From Aestuariivirga litoralis (lineage in GTDB: Bacteria > Pseudomonadota > Alphaproteobacteria > Rhizobiales > Aestuariivirgaceae), in NCBI RefSeq assembly GCF_003234965.1, contig NZ_QKVK01000008.1, positions 1 to 64,000 of the forward strand: a DNA stretch of 64,000 bases, given 5' to 3'. Made by a program: the position numbers and the translations under genes. The notes beneath the pieces were generated by a model. It ran no database searches. It saw only the letters and a list, made by a program, of their open reading frames with translations, and was not told the origin of the DNA. This document shows, piece by piece, positions 7,987 through 17,143 of this stretch (positions within the stretch are counted from its first letter, which is position 1; the number at the start of each line of letters is the position of its first letter).

Positions 7987-8616
7987 TCATTGGGAGCGCG
8001 GCTTCAGCCCTTCGACGAAGAGCCGCGTCAGCGTTTCCTCGGCCTTCGTCATCACCTCCGGGCCGCCGCCGACCACGGCCTGCACCTGGGGTTCGAAATC
8101 GGCATAGTGCTGGGTGGTGGCCCAGATGGCGAAAATCAAATGGTGGGGGTCGACCGCGTTGAGCCTGCCTTCCGCGATCCAGCCCCGGATGATGGCGGCC
8201 TTCTCGTCCACCAGGTCCTTCAGCGGGCCCTTGAGATAGGTGCCGATGGCGGTGGCGCCGTGCAGGATCTCGTTGGCGAAGAGGCGCGACGCCTTGGGGT
8301 TGTCGCGCGACAGGCGGATCTTGGTGCGGATGTAGCGGGTGATTTCCTCGATCGGCTCGCCGGCGGGGTCGAGGCTGCGCAGGGGCTCCAGCCAGTCGTG
8401 CAGGGTGTGCTCCAGCACCGCGACGTAGATGTCTTCCTTGCGGCGGAAATAATAGAGCAGGTTGGGCTTGGACAACCCGCAGTTCGTGGCGATCTGGTCC
8501 ACCGTGGCGCCGCGGAAGCCATAGGCGGAGAACACCTCCAGGGCGGCCTTGAGGATCAGCTCCTCGTTCTGGGCCTGGATGCGGGTTTTCCGGGGGATTG
8601 CGGTGGTTTCGCCCAT
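7987..8616 (-). CDS. rutR: RutR-type TetR-family pyrimidine regulator
   Basis: The 209-residue protein has a TetR helix-turn-helix near residues 38-58 (ATVDQIATNCGLSKPNLLYYF) and a ligand domain closely resembling E. coli RutR, including LLYYF, the ASRLF segment, the DPHHLIF(A)IWA segment and TQHYADFEPQV. RutR senses uracil and thymine and represses pyrimidine-use genes. Here it is transcribed away from the ABC importer, with a 16-bp RutR-like site in the shared promoter and another before preTA. It therefore probably controls a reductive pathway rather than the oxidative Rut pathway, whose rutA/rutB genes are not in the window. Confidence 0.92.
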   Translation of the reverse strand: MGETTAIPRKTRIQAQNEELILKAALEVFSAYGFRGATVDQIATNCGLSKPNLLYYFRRKEDIYVAVLEHTLHDWLEPLRSLDPAGEPIEEITRYIRTKIRLSRDNPKASRLFANEILHGATAIGTYLKGPLKDLVDEKAAIIRGWIAEGRLNAVDPHHLIFAIWATTQHYADFEPQVQAVVGGGPEVMTKAEETLTRLFVEGLKPRSQ

Positions 8617-8635
8617 GCCGTCACCTTGTTAATTC

Positions 8636-8651
8636 TTGATCGCTTGGTCAA
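8636..8651. promoter_or_regulatory. RutR-like operator in the rutR/ABC divergent promoter
   Basis: TTGATCGCTTGGTCAA fits TTGACCA-N2-TGGTCAA with a perfect right half and 5 of 7 in the left half. It sits 20 bases before the rutR start and 51 before the importer ATPase start, so one bound dimer could control both directions. Confidence 0.72.
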
Positions 8652-8701
8652 GAGCGGATAGCCTTCGCACAAGCAACAAGAGCAACAGGGGAGGAGCCGA
8701 G

Positions 8702-9478
8702 TTGGCGGGCCCGGTCATTTCGGCACGCGAGCTGAGCCTCGTATTCCAGACGGCGGACGCGCCCGTCTATGCGCTGTCCAAGGTCAACCTGGAGGTCGAG
8801 GACGGCGATTTCGTTTCCTTCATCGGGCCCTCGGGCTGCGGCAAGACCACGCTGCTGCGCGTCATCGCCGACCTGGAGCAGGCGACCTCCGGCGCCATCA
8901 CCGTCAATGGCATGACCCCGCAGGAGGCCCGCCTCAAGCGCGCCTATGGCTATGTGTTCCAGGCGCCCGCGCTTTACCCGTGGCGCACCGTCGAACGCAA
9001 TGTCGGGCTGCCGCTGGAAATCATGGGCCTCGACCATGCGCCGGAACGGATTGAGCGCAACCTCGAACTCGTCAACCTCAAGGGCTTCGAGAAGAAATAT
9101 CCCTGGCAGCTGTCGGGCGGCATGCAGCAGCGCGTGTCGATTGCCCGCGCGCTGGCCTTCGACCCCAAGCTGCTGCTGATGGACGAGCCCTTCGGCGCGC
9201 TGGACGAAATCGTGCGCGACAAGCTGAACCAGCAGTTGCTGGAATTGTGGGACCGCACGAAAAAGACCGTTGTCTTCGTCACGCACTCGATTCCGGAAGC
9301 CGTGTTCCTGTCCACCAAGATCGTGGTGATGAGCCCCAGGCCAGGCCGCATCATCGACGTGATCGAGACCAACCTGCCGAAGAACCGCACGCTGGACATT
9401 CGCGAGACGCCGGAATTCCTGGCGATTGCGCACCGCGTGCGCGAAGGCCTGAAGGCCGGGCACAGCTATGAGGACTGA
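8702..9478 (+). CDS. ABC importer ATPase, NitT/TauT type, pyrimidine cluster
   Basis: This 258-residue ATPase has a standard Walker A (GPSGCGKTT), Q-loop, signature LSGGMQQR, Walker B LLLMDEPFGALDE and H-loop VTHSI. I place the start at the TTG at 8702 because GGGGAGGAG lies six bases before it; a longer frame would begin inside the operator. It powers the importer formed with the two permeases and binding protein that follow. Divergence from rutR and the shared operator argue for a pyrimidine base or derivative as cargo. Confidence 0.9.
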   Translation: MAGPVISARELSLVFQTADAPVYALSKVNLEVEDGDFVSFIGPSGCGKTTLLRVIADLEQATSGAITVNGMTPQEARLKRAYGYVFQAPALYPWRTVERNVGLPLEIMGLDHAPERIERNLELVNLKGFEKKYPWQLSGGMQQRVSIARALAFDPKLLLMDEPFGALDEIVRDKLNQQLLELWDRTKKTVVFVTHSIPEAVFLSTKIVVMSPRPGRIIDVIETNLPKNRTLDIRETPEFLAIAHRVREGLKAGHSYED

Positions 9479-10381
9479 GTGAGCGCCGCACCCGCCATCG
9501 CCGCGAAGCCTGCCGCCCGTGAGCCGGGCAATGCCTTCCCCGTGGCTGTCGTGTGTCTTGCCATCCTGCTCGTCTGGTATGTCGCCGCCATCCCGATGAA
9601 CTGGGTGGTGACGGGGCCAAAGATCGAAGGGGCCGGCGGCGGGCTTTCCAACACGCTTGCCTTCTCGTGGAACGAGGCGCGCCCCGTGCTGCCGGCGCCG
9701 CACCAGATTGCGCAGGAACTGTGGAAAAGCGTGTTCACGGTGGCGCCGTGGAGCGTGAAGTCGCTGCTCTACCACGGCTGGGTGACGCTCTCCTCCACGC
9801 TCGTCGGCTTCATCCTGGGTTCATTGCTGGGCATCGCGCTGGCCATTGCCATCGTGCATGTGAAATTCCTGGCGAAGAGCCTGATGCCGTGGATCATCGC
9901 CTCGCAGACCATTCCCATCCTCGCCATCGCGCCCATGGTGATCGTGGTGCTGGGCTCATTGGGCTTCACCGGGCTGGTACCGAAGTCGCTGATCTCGATG
10001 TATCTCTGCTTCTTCCCCGTCACCATCGGCATGGTGAAGGGCCTGACCTCGCCCGAGGTGATGCAGCTCGACCTGATGCGCACCTATAATGCCTCGACCT
10101 CTCAGGTGCTGTGGAAGCTGCGTTTTCCCGCGTCCGTGCCGTTCCTGTTCACGTCGCTCAAGGTGGCGGTGGCGATCGCGCTCACCGGTGCCATCGTCGG
10201 CGAGTTGCCGACGGGGGCCATCGCCGGCATCGGGGCGCGATTGCTGCAGGGCTCCTACTACGGCCAGACGGTGCAGATCTGGGCGGCGCTGTTCATGGGG
10301 AGTTTCCTCGCCGCCGCCCTCGTCTGGCTGGTCGGTGTCGCCGAGCGCTTCACGCTGCGCCGCATGGGGGTGAAGCCGTGA
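9479..10381 (+). CDS. ABC importer permease 1
   Basis: A 300-residue BPD_transp_1 permease with an N-terminal membrane segment near 20-40, a periplasmic stretch and a five- to six-helix core ending near residue 290. The EAA-type loop is seen as LMRTYNASTSQVLWKLRFPAS. The GTG start directly follows the ATPase stop, showing translational coupling. It pairs with the second permease in a NitT/TauT-like (ThiX/SsuC-like) importer. Confidence 0.88.
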   Translation: MSAAPAIAAKPAAREPGNAFPVAVVCLAILLVWYVAAIPMNWVVTGPKIEGAGGGLSNTLAFSWNEARPVLPAPHQIAQELWKSVFTVAPWSVKSLLYHGWVTLSSTLVGFILGSLLGIALAIAIVHVKFLAKSLMPWIIASQTIPILAIAPMVIVVLGSLGFTGLVPKSLISMYLCFFPVTIGMVKGLTSPEVMQLDLMRTYNASTSQVLWKLRFPASVPFLFTSLKVAVAIALTGAIVGELPTGAIAGIGARLLQGSYYGQTVQIWAALFMGSFLAAALVWLVGVAERFTLRRMGVKP

Positions 10382-11148
10382 GCGGTTCGCGCCTTACCGA
10401 CATTCTCTACCCAGCCGTCTTCGGCATCGGCGTGCTGATCCTGTGGGAACTGATCGTCAAGAGTTTCGGCGTGCCCGCCGTGCTGCTGCCGGCGCCCTCG
10501 GCGATCTGGGCCAAGCTCATCGCCTCGCTGCCCACGCTTGGCGTCGATTTCGTGCAGACCGTGCTGCGCGCGGTGATCCCCGGCTGGATCATCGGCTCGC
10601 TGTCGGGATTCCTGGCGGCCCTGCTGTGCGACCGCATCCCCTTCCTGCGGCGCGGGCTGCTGCCGCTCGGCAACCTGGTGGCGGCACTCCCCATCGTCGG
10701 CGTCGCCCCCATCCTCGTCATGTGGTTCGGCTTCGACTGGCCGTCCAAGGCGGCGATGGTCGTCGTCATGACCTTCTTCCCCATGCTGGTGAATGCCGTG
10801 GCGGGGCTGCAGGCGTCAGGACACCTCGAGCGCGACCTGATGCGGAGCTATGGCGCCTCCTGGTGGCAGACGCTGGTGAAGCTCAGGCTTCCGGCCGCCA
10901 TGCCCTTCATCTTCAATGCGCTGAAAATCAACTCCACCCTTGCCATGATCGGCGCCATCGTTGCCGAATTCTTCGGCACGCCCATTGTCGGCATGGGCTT
11001 CCGCATCTCGACGGAAGTTGGCAGACTGGGGCTGGACATGGTCTGGGCCGAGATCGCGGTGGCTGCCATCACGGGTTCGGCTTTCTACGGTCTCCTGGTG
11101 TTCCTCGAACGCCGGGTGACCTTCTGGCATCCGTCCTACAGAAAGTAG
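10378..11148 (+). CDS. ABC importer permease 2
   Basis: A 256-residue permease of the same family, with the coupling loop DLMRSYGASWWQTLVKLRLPA near residues 156-176. The GTG start overlaps the previous stop as GTGA, so the two are translated in a chain. Two different permeases rather than a homodimer is a known but less common arrangement in the NitT/TauT group. The binding protein follows after 32 bases. Confidence 0.88.
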   Translation: MSGSRLTDILYPAVFGIGVLILWELIVKSFGVPAVLLPAPSAIWAKLIASLPTLGVDFVQTVLRAVIPGWIIGSLSGFLAALLCDRIPFLRRGLLPLGNLVAALPIVGVAPILVMWFGFDWPSKAAMVVVMTFFPMLVNAVAGLQASGHLERDLMRSYGASWWQTLVKLRLPAAMPFIFNALKINSTLAMIGAIVAEFFGTPIVGMGFRISTEVGRLGLDMVWAEIAVAAITGSAFYGLLVFLERRVTFWHPSYRK

Positions 11149-11180
11149 GCGGCAACTCAAAACTGGAGGAGACAGGGACA

Positions 11181-12176
11181 ATGAAGAAATTTCTGATGGC
11201 CGCAGCCGCCGCGGGCGCGCTGCTGGTGAGCGGCTCGGCCGCCATGGCGGAAGCCGTGAAGCTGCAGCTGAAGTGGGTGACGCAGGCGCAGTTCGCCGGT
11301 TACTACGCCGCAGCTGCCAAGGGCTTCTACAAGGACGCCGGCCTCGACGTGACGATCCTCCCCGGCGGCCCCGACATCAACCCGCAGCAGGTGCTGGCCG
11401 GCGGCGGCGCCGACGTGGTGGTCGACTGGATGCCGTCTGCGCTGGCCACGCGCGAGAAGGGCTCGCCCGTCGTCAACATCGCGCAGCCCTTCGCCAAGTC
11501 GGGCATGATGCTCACCTGCCGCGTCGACACCGGCATCAAGACCCCGGCCGACTTCAAGGGCAAGACGCTGGGCGTGTGGTTCTTCGGCAACGAGTATCCC
11601 TTCCTGTCGTGGATGAGCCAGCTGGGCCTGCCCACCACCGGCGGCCCGGATGGCGTGACCGTCATCAAGCAGGGCTTCAACGTCGACCCGCTCCTGCAGA
11701 AGCAGGCCGACTGCATCTCGACCATGACCTACAACGAGTACTGGCAGCTGATCGAGGCCGGCATGAAGCCGGAGGAACTCATCACCTTCAAGTATGAGGA
11801 CCAGGGTGTCGCGACGCTGGAAGACGGCCTCTACGTGCTCGAGGACAAGCTGAAGGATCCGGCCTTCGTCGAGACCATGGCGAAGTTCGTCAAGGCCTCG
11901 CAGAAGGGCTGGGACTATGCCCGCGCCAATGGCGATGAAGTGGCCCAGATCGTCATCGACAATGACGCCTCGGGTGCCCAGACGCTGGATCACCAGAAGC
12001 GCATGATGTCGGAAGTGAACAAGCTCACCGAAGGCTCCGACGGCACGCTGGACGTGGCCGCCGCCGAGCGCACGGTCGAGACCCTGATGAAGGGCGGCTC
12101 CGACCCGGTCATCACCAAGAAGCCGGAAGGTGCCTGGACCTCGGTCGTGACCGACAAGGCCAAGACCCTGCAGTAA
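11181..12176 (+). CDS. ABC importer substrate-binding protein, NMT1/THI5-like
   Basis: This 331-residue periplasmic protein has a signal peptide (cleavage near residue 24, after SAAMA) and an NMT1/THI5-like fold with the typical opening LKWVTQAQFAGYYAAAAKGF. Members of this family bind thiamine precursors, riboflavin or pyrimidine-like compounds. Placement with RutR, the deaminase and dihydropyrimidinase suggests a pyrimidine base such as thymine, uracil or a methylated cytosine. The start follows GGAGG. A strong terminator right after it ends this transcript. Confidence 0.88.
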   Translation: MKKFLMAAAAAGALLVSGSAAMAEAVKLQLKWVTQAQFAGYYAAAAKGFYKDAGLDVTILPGGPDINPQQVLAGGGADVVVDWMPSALATREKGSPVVNIAQPFAKSGMMLTCRVDTGIKTPADFKGKTLGVWFFGNEYPFLSWMSQLGLPTTGGPDGVTVIKQGFNVDPLLQKQADCISTMTYNEYWQLIEAGMKPEELITFKYEDQGVATLEDGLYVLEDKLKDPAFVETMAKFVKASQKGWDYARANGDEVAQIVIDNDASGAQTLDHQKRMMSEVNKLTEGSDGTLDVAAAERTVETLMKGGSDPVITKKPEGAWTSVVTDKAKTLQ

Positions 12177-12182
12177 TGAGCG

Positions 12183-12214
12183 GGGCCTCCTCCATCATGG
12201 AGGAGGCCCTTTTT
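12183..12214 (+). terminator. Rho-independent terminator after the ABC operon
   Basis: A perfect 11-bp stem GGGCCTCCTCC / GGAGGAGGCCC with loop ATCAT is followed by TTTTT. It begins six bases after the binding-protein stop and 30 bases before the dihydropyrimidinase start. The downstream gene thus needs partial readthrough or its own promoter. Confidence 0.9.
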
Positions 12215-12243
12215 CTTTGCGTTCGTTGAAGGAGAGAGCAGCC

Positions 12244-13698
12244 ATGAGCACACTCATTCGCGGCGGCACCGTCGTGAACCATGACCTTTCGCAGCGCGCC
12301 GACGTGCTGATCGACGGCGGCCGGATCGTCGCCGTGGGCGAGAAGCTCGAGGCGCCGGCCGGCGCCGAGATCGTCGATGCGGGCGGCTGCTATGTCATGC
12401 CGGGCGGCATCGACCCGCACACCCACATGGAACTGATGTTCATGGGCAAGGTCTCGGCGGACGATTTCGAGTGGGGCACCAAGGCGGGGCTTTCCGGCGG
12501 CACGACGATGATCGTCGACTTCTGCATTCCCGCCCCGGGCGAATCGATGCTCGCCGCCTACCAGGCCTGGCGCCACAAGGCCGAGAAGGCCTGTGCGGAT
12601 TACTCCTTCCACATGGCGGTGACACAGTGGTCGCCGCAGATCCACGACGAGATGGAAACCGTCGTGAAGACCTATGGCATCAACACCTTCAAGCACTTCA
12701 TGGCCTACAAGGGGGCCTTGATGGTGAATGACGATGAGCTCTACAATTCCTTCCGCCGCTGCGCGCAGCTGGGTGCGCTTCCGCTGGTGCATGCCGAGAA
12801 TGGCGATGTCGTCGCGCGCATGCAGGCCGATCTCCTGGCGCGCGGCGTCACCGGGCCCGAGGGCCACAGCTATTCACGCCCGCCGGAAGTCGAGGGCGAA
12901 GCGGCGAACCGCGCCATCATGATCGCCGACATGGCAGGCTGCCCGCTCTACATCGTGCATGTCTCCTGCGAGCAGACGCATGATGCGATCAGGCGCGCCA
13001 AGCAGGCCGGCCAGCGCGTCTTCGGCGAGCCGCTGGTGCAGTATCTCGTGCTCGATGACTCGGAATACCAGAACAAGGACTGGGACTATGCTGCGGGCCG
13101 CGTGATGAGCCCGCCCTTCCGCAACAAGAAGCACCAGGATTCGCTGTGGGCCGGCCTCCAGTCCGGCACCCTCTCGGTCGTGGCCACCGACCATTGCTCC
13201 TTTACCATCGAACAGAAGCGCAATGGCGTGGGCGACTTCACCAAGATCCCCAACGGCACGGGCGGCCTCGAGGATCGCCTGCCGGTCCTGTGGAATGCGG
13301 GCGTCAACACGGGCCGCCTCACCAAGGAGGAGTTCGTCGCCGCCACCTCCACCAACATCGCGCGCATCCTCAACATGTATCCGAAGAAAGGTGCGGTGCG
13401 GGTGGGGTCCGATGCCGACCTCGTGATCTGGGACCCGAAGGCCACCAAGACGATCACCGCCAAGAAACAGGTCTCGCGCATCGAATACAATGTCTTCGAG
13501 GGCTATACCTGCACCGGCGTGCCGCGCACGGTGTTCTCGCGCGGGCGCATCGCCTGGCACGAGGGCGACATGCGGGCGAAGCCCGGCGACGGCGAATTCG
13601 TGCGCCGCGAGCCCAATGCGCCGGTGAACGTCGCCAACGCCATCTGGAAGGGTCTGACGCAACCCAAGCCCGTGGCCCGCCCCGATATCGTGCCGTGA
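12244..13698 (+). CDS. hydA: Dihydropyrimidinase / D-hydantoinase
   Basis: This 484-residue enzyme opens dihydrouracil and dihydrothymine to N-carbamoyl-beta-amino acids, the second step of reductive pyrimidine breakdown. The binuclear Zn ligands fall at family positions: His59, His61, carboxylated Lys150 in TFKHFMAYKG, His183, His239 and Asp316 in ATDHCSF. Length and motif spacing match bacterial D-hydantoinases. GAAGGAGAG precedes the ATG. It sits between the importer and the Zn-dependent carbamoyl hydrolase that would use its product. Confidence 0.95.
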   Translation: MSTLIRGGTVVNHDLSQRADVLIDGGRIVAVGEKLEAPAGAEIVDAGGCYVMPGGIDPHTHMELMFMGKVSADDFEWGTKAGLSGGTTMIVDFCIPAPGESMLAAYQAWRHKAEKACADYSFHMAVTQWSPQIHDEMETVVKTYGINTFKHFMAYKGALMVNDDELYNSFRRCAQLGALPLVHAENGDVVARMQADLLARGVTGPEGHSYSRPPEVEGEAANRAIMIADMAGCPLYIVHVSCEQTHDAIRRAKQAGQRVFGEPLVQYLVLDDSEYQNKDWDYAAGRVMSPPFRNKKHQDSLWAGLQSGTLSVVATDHCSFTIEQKRNGVGDFTKIPNGTGGLEDRLPVLWNAGVNTGRLTKEEFVAATSTNIARILNMYPKKGAVRVGSDADLVIWDPKATKTITAKKQVSRIEYNVFEGYTCTGVPRTVFSRGRIAWHEGDMRAKPGDGEFVRREPNAPVNVANAIWKGLTQPKPVARPDIVP

Positions 13699-13753
13699 CA
13701 GCCTGAGGCTGTGATGGCACTGTTCCTGACCGAATCGAACCGGGGAGCCTGAC

Positions 13754-14548
13754 ATGCGGCGGATCGTGCTTTGTCTTTTCCTGATGCTGGGCCTGGCAGC
13801 ACCTGCCTTGGCCGCCTCCTGCGGCAAGACGGGGGCGGGCTTCGATGCGTGGAAAAAGGCCTATGCGGCGGAGGCTCAGGCCCAGGGCATCGGCCCCAGG
13901 GGACTCGCGGCACTGGCGGGCACGCGCTATGCCACCGCCACCATCAAGGCCGACCGCAGCATGCATTCCTTCAAGCTCGGGCTCGACGCCTTCATGGAGA
14001 AGCGCGGGGCCGCCACCATCATCGCGCAGGGCAAGAAGAAGAAGGCGCAGAACGCCGCGCTGTTCAAGAAGATCGAGAAGAAGTACGGCGTGCCGGCAGG
14101 CCCGCTCATCGCCATCTGGGGCATGGAGACGGCGTTCGGAAGCTTCATGGGCCACCAGAACACCATCTCGGCCGTGGCGACGCTGGCCTATGACTGCCGG
14201 AGGCCGGATTACTTCCGCGAGCAGCTGATCGCGGCGCTGCAGCTCATCGACAATGGCACATTGTCGGCGACCTCCACCGGCGCCATGCATGGCGAGGTGG
14301 GGCAGACGCAGTTCCTGCCCAAGAACGTGCTGCTCTACGGTGCCTCGATCAATGGCGGCGGCATCGACCTCAACGAGAAGGCCGATGCGCTGGCCTCCAC
14401 CGCCAACTTCCTCAAGGGCCATGGCTGGCGCCCGGGCCTCGGCTATCGCCCGGGCGAGCCAAACTATGCAGCGCTGCAGGGCTGGAACGCGGCCAGCGTC
14501 TATCAGCAGGCCCTCGCCATCATGGGCAACGAGATCGACGGCAACTGA
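13754..14548 (+). CDS. Periplasmic lytic murein transglycosylase (MltB/SLT_2-like)
   Basis: The 264-residue product has a signal peptide (first ~21 residues, ending ALA-AS) and an SLT_2 lytic transglycosylase domain. The catalytic Glu is Glu125 in GMETAFG, and GEVGQTQFLP is the usual follow-up motif. It would cleave peptidoglycan glycan strands with 1,6-anhydro product formation. No peptidoglycan-binding domain follows, so it is a short form. It has no evident link to pyrimidine use; a small palindrome ACAGCC-TGA-GGCTGT separates it from the dihydropyrimidinase. Confidence 0.88.
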   Translation: MRRIVLCLFLMLGLAAPALAASCGKTGAGFDAWKKAYAAEAQAQGIGPRGLAALAGTRYATATIKADRSMHSFKLGLDAFMEKRGAATIIAQGKKKKAQNAALFKKIEKKYGVPAGPLIAIWGMETAFGSFMGHQNTISAVATLAYDCRRPDYFREQLIAALQLIDNGTLSATSTGAMHGEVGQTQFLPKNVLLYGASINGGGIDLNEKADALASTANFLKGHGWRPGLGYRPGEPNYAALQGWNAASVYQQALAIMGNEIDGN

Positions 14549-14778
14549 TGTTCAAGAACGAGCAGAAGCACCCGTTCTACAAGCCGCTGTGGGTGCGCGT
14601 GGCGCTGGTGGTGTCGATTGCCCTGTGGCTCGGCTTCGAGATCTGGCAGGCCAGTGCCGGCGGCGGCTCCGGCCTGTGGCTGGCGCTCGCCGCAGGCATG
14701 CTCGGATATGCGGTCTACACCTTCTTCCTCACATGGCCCAAGGATGGTCCGGGGGATGACGGAGCCCCACGCGCCTGA
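14548..14778 (+). CDS. Small two-helix membrane protein, 76 aa
   Basis: The ATG overlaps the transglycosylase stop (TGATG), implying coupled translation. Two hydrophobic segments, about 17-35 and 42-63, are joined by a Gly/Ser-rich turn, and the tail is hydrophilic. I recognise no family. It may help place the transglycosylase at the membrane, but that is only inferred from coupling. Confidence 0.72.
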   Translation: MFKNEQKHPFYKPLWVRVALVVSIALWLGFEIWQASAGGGSGLWLALAAGMLGYAVYTFFLTWPKDGPGDDGAPRA

Positions 14779-14811
14779 TAGCGTGCCGGGCCTCCAGACG
14801 AGGGTTCAGAC

Positions 14812-15882
14812 ATGGAATACCGCCAGCTCGGCCGCTCCGGCCTCAAGGTTTCGCTGCATGCGCTCGGCACGATGAATTTCGCCGGCACCGGCATGTTCGA
14901 GAAGGTGGGGAGCCTCGACAATGCTGAGGCCAGCCGCCTCGTCGACGTGGCGCTGGAGCATGGCGTCAACCTCATCGACACGTCGAACGTCTATTCCACC
15001 GGCCGCTCCGAAACGGCCGTGGGCGAGATCCTGAAGGGCCGTTCCAGCCAGATCCTCGTCGGCACCAAGGTGCGCTTCACCATGGGGCCGGGGCCGAACG
15101 AAGTGGGCCTCTCTCGCTTCCACATCATCGAGCAATGCGAGGCGAGCCTCAGGCGCCTGCAGCGCGACCGCATCGACATCTACTACCTCCACCAGTGGGA
15201 TGGCTCGACCCCCGTCGAGGAGACGATGGAGGCGCTGGACACGCTGGTGAAGCAGGGCAAGGTCCGCTACGTCGCCTGCTCCAACTTCTCCGCCTGGCAC
15301 ATCATGAAATGCCTGATGGCATCCGAGCGCCACAACCTGCAGCGCTTCGTCTGCCAGCAGATCCACTACACGGTCGAGGCGCGCGAGGCGGAATACGAAC
15401 TGATCCCGCTGGCGCTCGACCAGGGCGTGGCGGTGCAGGTGTGGAGCCCGATCGCGGGAGGACTGCTCTCCGGAAAGTTCCGCCGCAACGCGCCGCCGCC
15501 GGACATGTCGCGCCACCTCAACGCCTGGAACGAGCCGCCGATCCGCGACGAGAACCGTCTCTACGACATCATCGACGCCCTGGTGACGATCGGCGAGGCG
15601 CGCGGCGTCTCCGCGGCGCAGGTGGCGCTCGCCTGGCTCGCCGGCCGCGCGGGTGTCGCCAACATCATCGTCGGGGCGCGGACCGAGGCGCAGCTGAAGG
15701 ACAATCTCACCGCCGCCGCGCTGAAGCTGACGGCGGAGGAACGCGCACGGATCGACGCGGTCAGCCTGCTGCCGCTCATCTATCCCTACTGGCACCAGAA
15801 CAGCACGGCGGCCTCGCGTCTGGGCGCGGCGGACCTGTCGCTGCACGCACCGCACCTTGCCCGCGCCAAGCCGCGCATGTGA
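14812..15882 (+). CDS. Aldo/keto reductase
   Basis: A 356-residue aldo/keto reductase with the family landmarks: catalytic Asp and Tyr in NLIDTSNVYSTG, Lys in VGTKVRF, and HQWD in YYLHQWDGSTP. The NADPH-binding end is visible as IVGARTEAQLKDNL. It reduces or oxidises an unknown carbonyl compound. It lies 16 bases before the carbamoyl hydrolase and might act on an aldehyde or semialdehyde made from the beta-amino acids, but substrate cannot be read from sequence. Confidence 0.9.
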   Translation: MEYRQLGRSGLKVSLHALGTMNFAGTGMFEKVGSLDNAEASRLVDVALEHGVNLIDTSNVYSTGRSETAVGEILKGRSSQILVGTKVRFTMGPGPNEVGLSRFHIIEQCEASLRRLQRDRIDIYYLHQWDGSTPVEETMEALDTLVKQGKVRYVACSNFSAWHIMKCLMASERHNLQRFVCQQIHYTVEAREAEYELIPLALDQGVAVQVWSPIAGGLLSGKFRRNAPPPDMSRHLNAWNEPPIRDENRLYDIIDALVTIGEARGVSAAQVALAWLAGRAGVANIIVGARTEAQLKDNLTAAALKLTAEERARIDAVSLLPLIYPYWHQNSTAASRLGAADLSLHAPHLARAKPRM

Positions 15883-15898
15883 TTTCACGGAGTTCACC

Positions 15899-17143
15899 AT
15901 GACATCGAAGACCAACCTCACCATCAACCCGCAGCGCCTGTGGGACAGTCTGATGGAGACCGCGCGGTTCGGCGGCACGCCCAAGGGCGGCATCAAGCGA
16001 TTGACTGTCTCGGATGAGGATAAAAAAGTCCGCGACTGGTTCAAGGCCGAATGCGAGAAGCTGGGCTGCACGGTGGAGGTGGACGAGGTTGGCAACATGT
16101 TCGCCACGCGCCCCGGCAGGCGCAAGGACGTGGCCCCCATCGCCATGGGCTCGCACCTGGACACGCAGCCGACGGGCGGCAAGTTCGATGGCGTGCTGGG
16201 CGTGCTGGGGGCACTGGAGGCCATGCGCACGCTGGTCGACATGGGCTACGAGACCAATGCGCCCATCATGATCGTCAACTGGACCAACGAGGAAGGTTCG
16301 CGCTTCGCGCCCGCCATGCTGTGCTCCGGCGTCTATGCCGGTGTCTTCACCACCGACTTTGCCTACTCGCGCGAGGACCGGCAGGGCATCAGGCTGGGCG
16401 ATGAGCTGGAGCGCATCGGCTACAAGGGCAAGCACAAGGCGGGGGACATCAAGTTCCAGGCCATGTTCGAACTCCACATCGAGCAGGGGCCGATCCTCGA
16501 GGCCGAGAACAAGATGATCGGCGTCGTCACCGGCGTGCAGGGCATGCGCTGGTACGAGGTGACGGTGCGCGGCCAGGAATCGCACACCGGCGCCACGCCC
16601 ATGGGCCTGCGCAAGAATGCGCTGCTGGGTGCCGCCCGCATGATCGAGGCGATCCACCAGGTGGGCATGAACAACCTGCCGGGTGTGGCCTCCGTCGGCT
16701 TGATCGAGAACCGCCCCAACAGCCGCAACGTGGTGCCGGGCGAGGTGTTCTTCACCGTCGACCTGCGCCACCCGGACGAGAAGGTGCTGGACAGGATGGA
16801 AGCCGAATACCAGGCGGCCCTGCCGAGGATCGCCGCCGAAACCGGCGTCGAGGTGGAGGAGAAGCGCATCTGGATCTCGCCCGCGGTGAAGTTCGCAGCC
16901 CCCCTGATCGACTGCGTGCGCGAGGGCGCGAGCCAAGCCGGCTACACGATGCGCGAAATGGCGTCTGGTGCCGGCCATGACGCCGCCTATATCGCGCGCG
17001 TCACCCCCACCACCATGATCTTCGTGCCCTGTCTTGGCGGCATTTCGCACAACGAGGCGGAATCGACGACGCTGGAGGAATGCGGGGCCGGCAGCCAGGT
17101 GCTGCTCAACTCGGTTCTCGCCTATGACCGGACGCTGGCGTGA
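15899..17143 (+). CDS. Zn-dependent N-carbamoyl amino-acid hydrolase (beta-ureidopropionase type)
   Basis: This 414-residue M20 hydrolase of the hydantoinase/carbamoylase group has metal and catalytic residues His86 and Asp97 (GSHLDTQ, KFDGVLG), Glu131/132 (NEEGSRF), His196 (ELHIEQGP) and the late His in GGISHNEAE. It should remove carbamoyl from N-carbamoyl-beta-alanine or N-carbamoyl-beta-aminoisobutyrate, the third reductive step. Allantoate amidohydrolase is a close relative, but dihydropyrimidinase and preTA nearby favour beta-ureidopropionase. Confidence 0.9.
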   Translation: MTSKTNLTINPQRLWDSLMETARFGGTPKGGIKRLTVSDEDKKVRDWFKAECEKLGCTVEVDEVGNMFATRPGRRKDVAPIAMGSHLDTQPTGGKFDGVLGVLGALEAMRTLVDMGYETNAPIMIVNWTNEEGSRFAPAMLCSGVYAGVFTTDFAYSREDRQGIRLGDELERIGYKGKHKAGDIKFQAMFELHIEQGPILEAENKMIGVVTGVQGMRWYEVTVRGQESHTGATPMGLRKNALLGAARMIEAIHQVGMNNLPGVASVGLIENRPNSRNVVPGEVFFTVDLRHPDEKVLDRMEAEYQAALPRIAAETGVEVEEKRIWISPAVKFAAPLIDCVREGASQAGYTMREMASGAGHDAAYIARVTPTTMIFVPCLGGISHNEAESTTLEECGAGSQVLLNSVLAYDRTLA

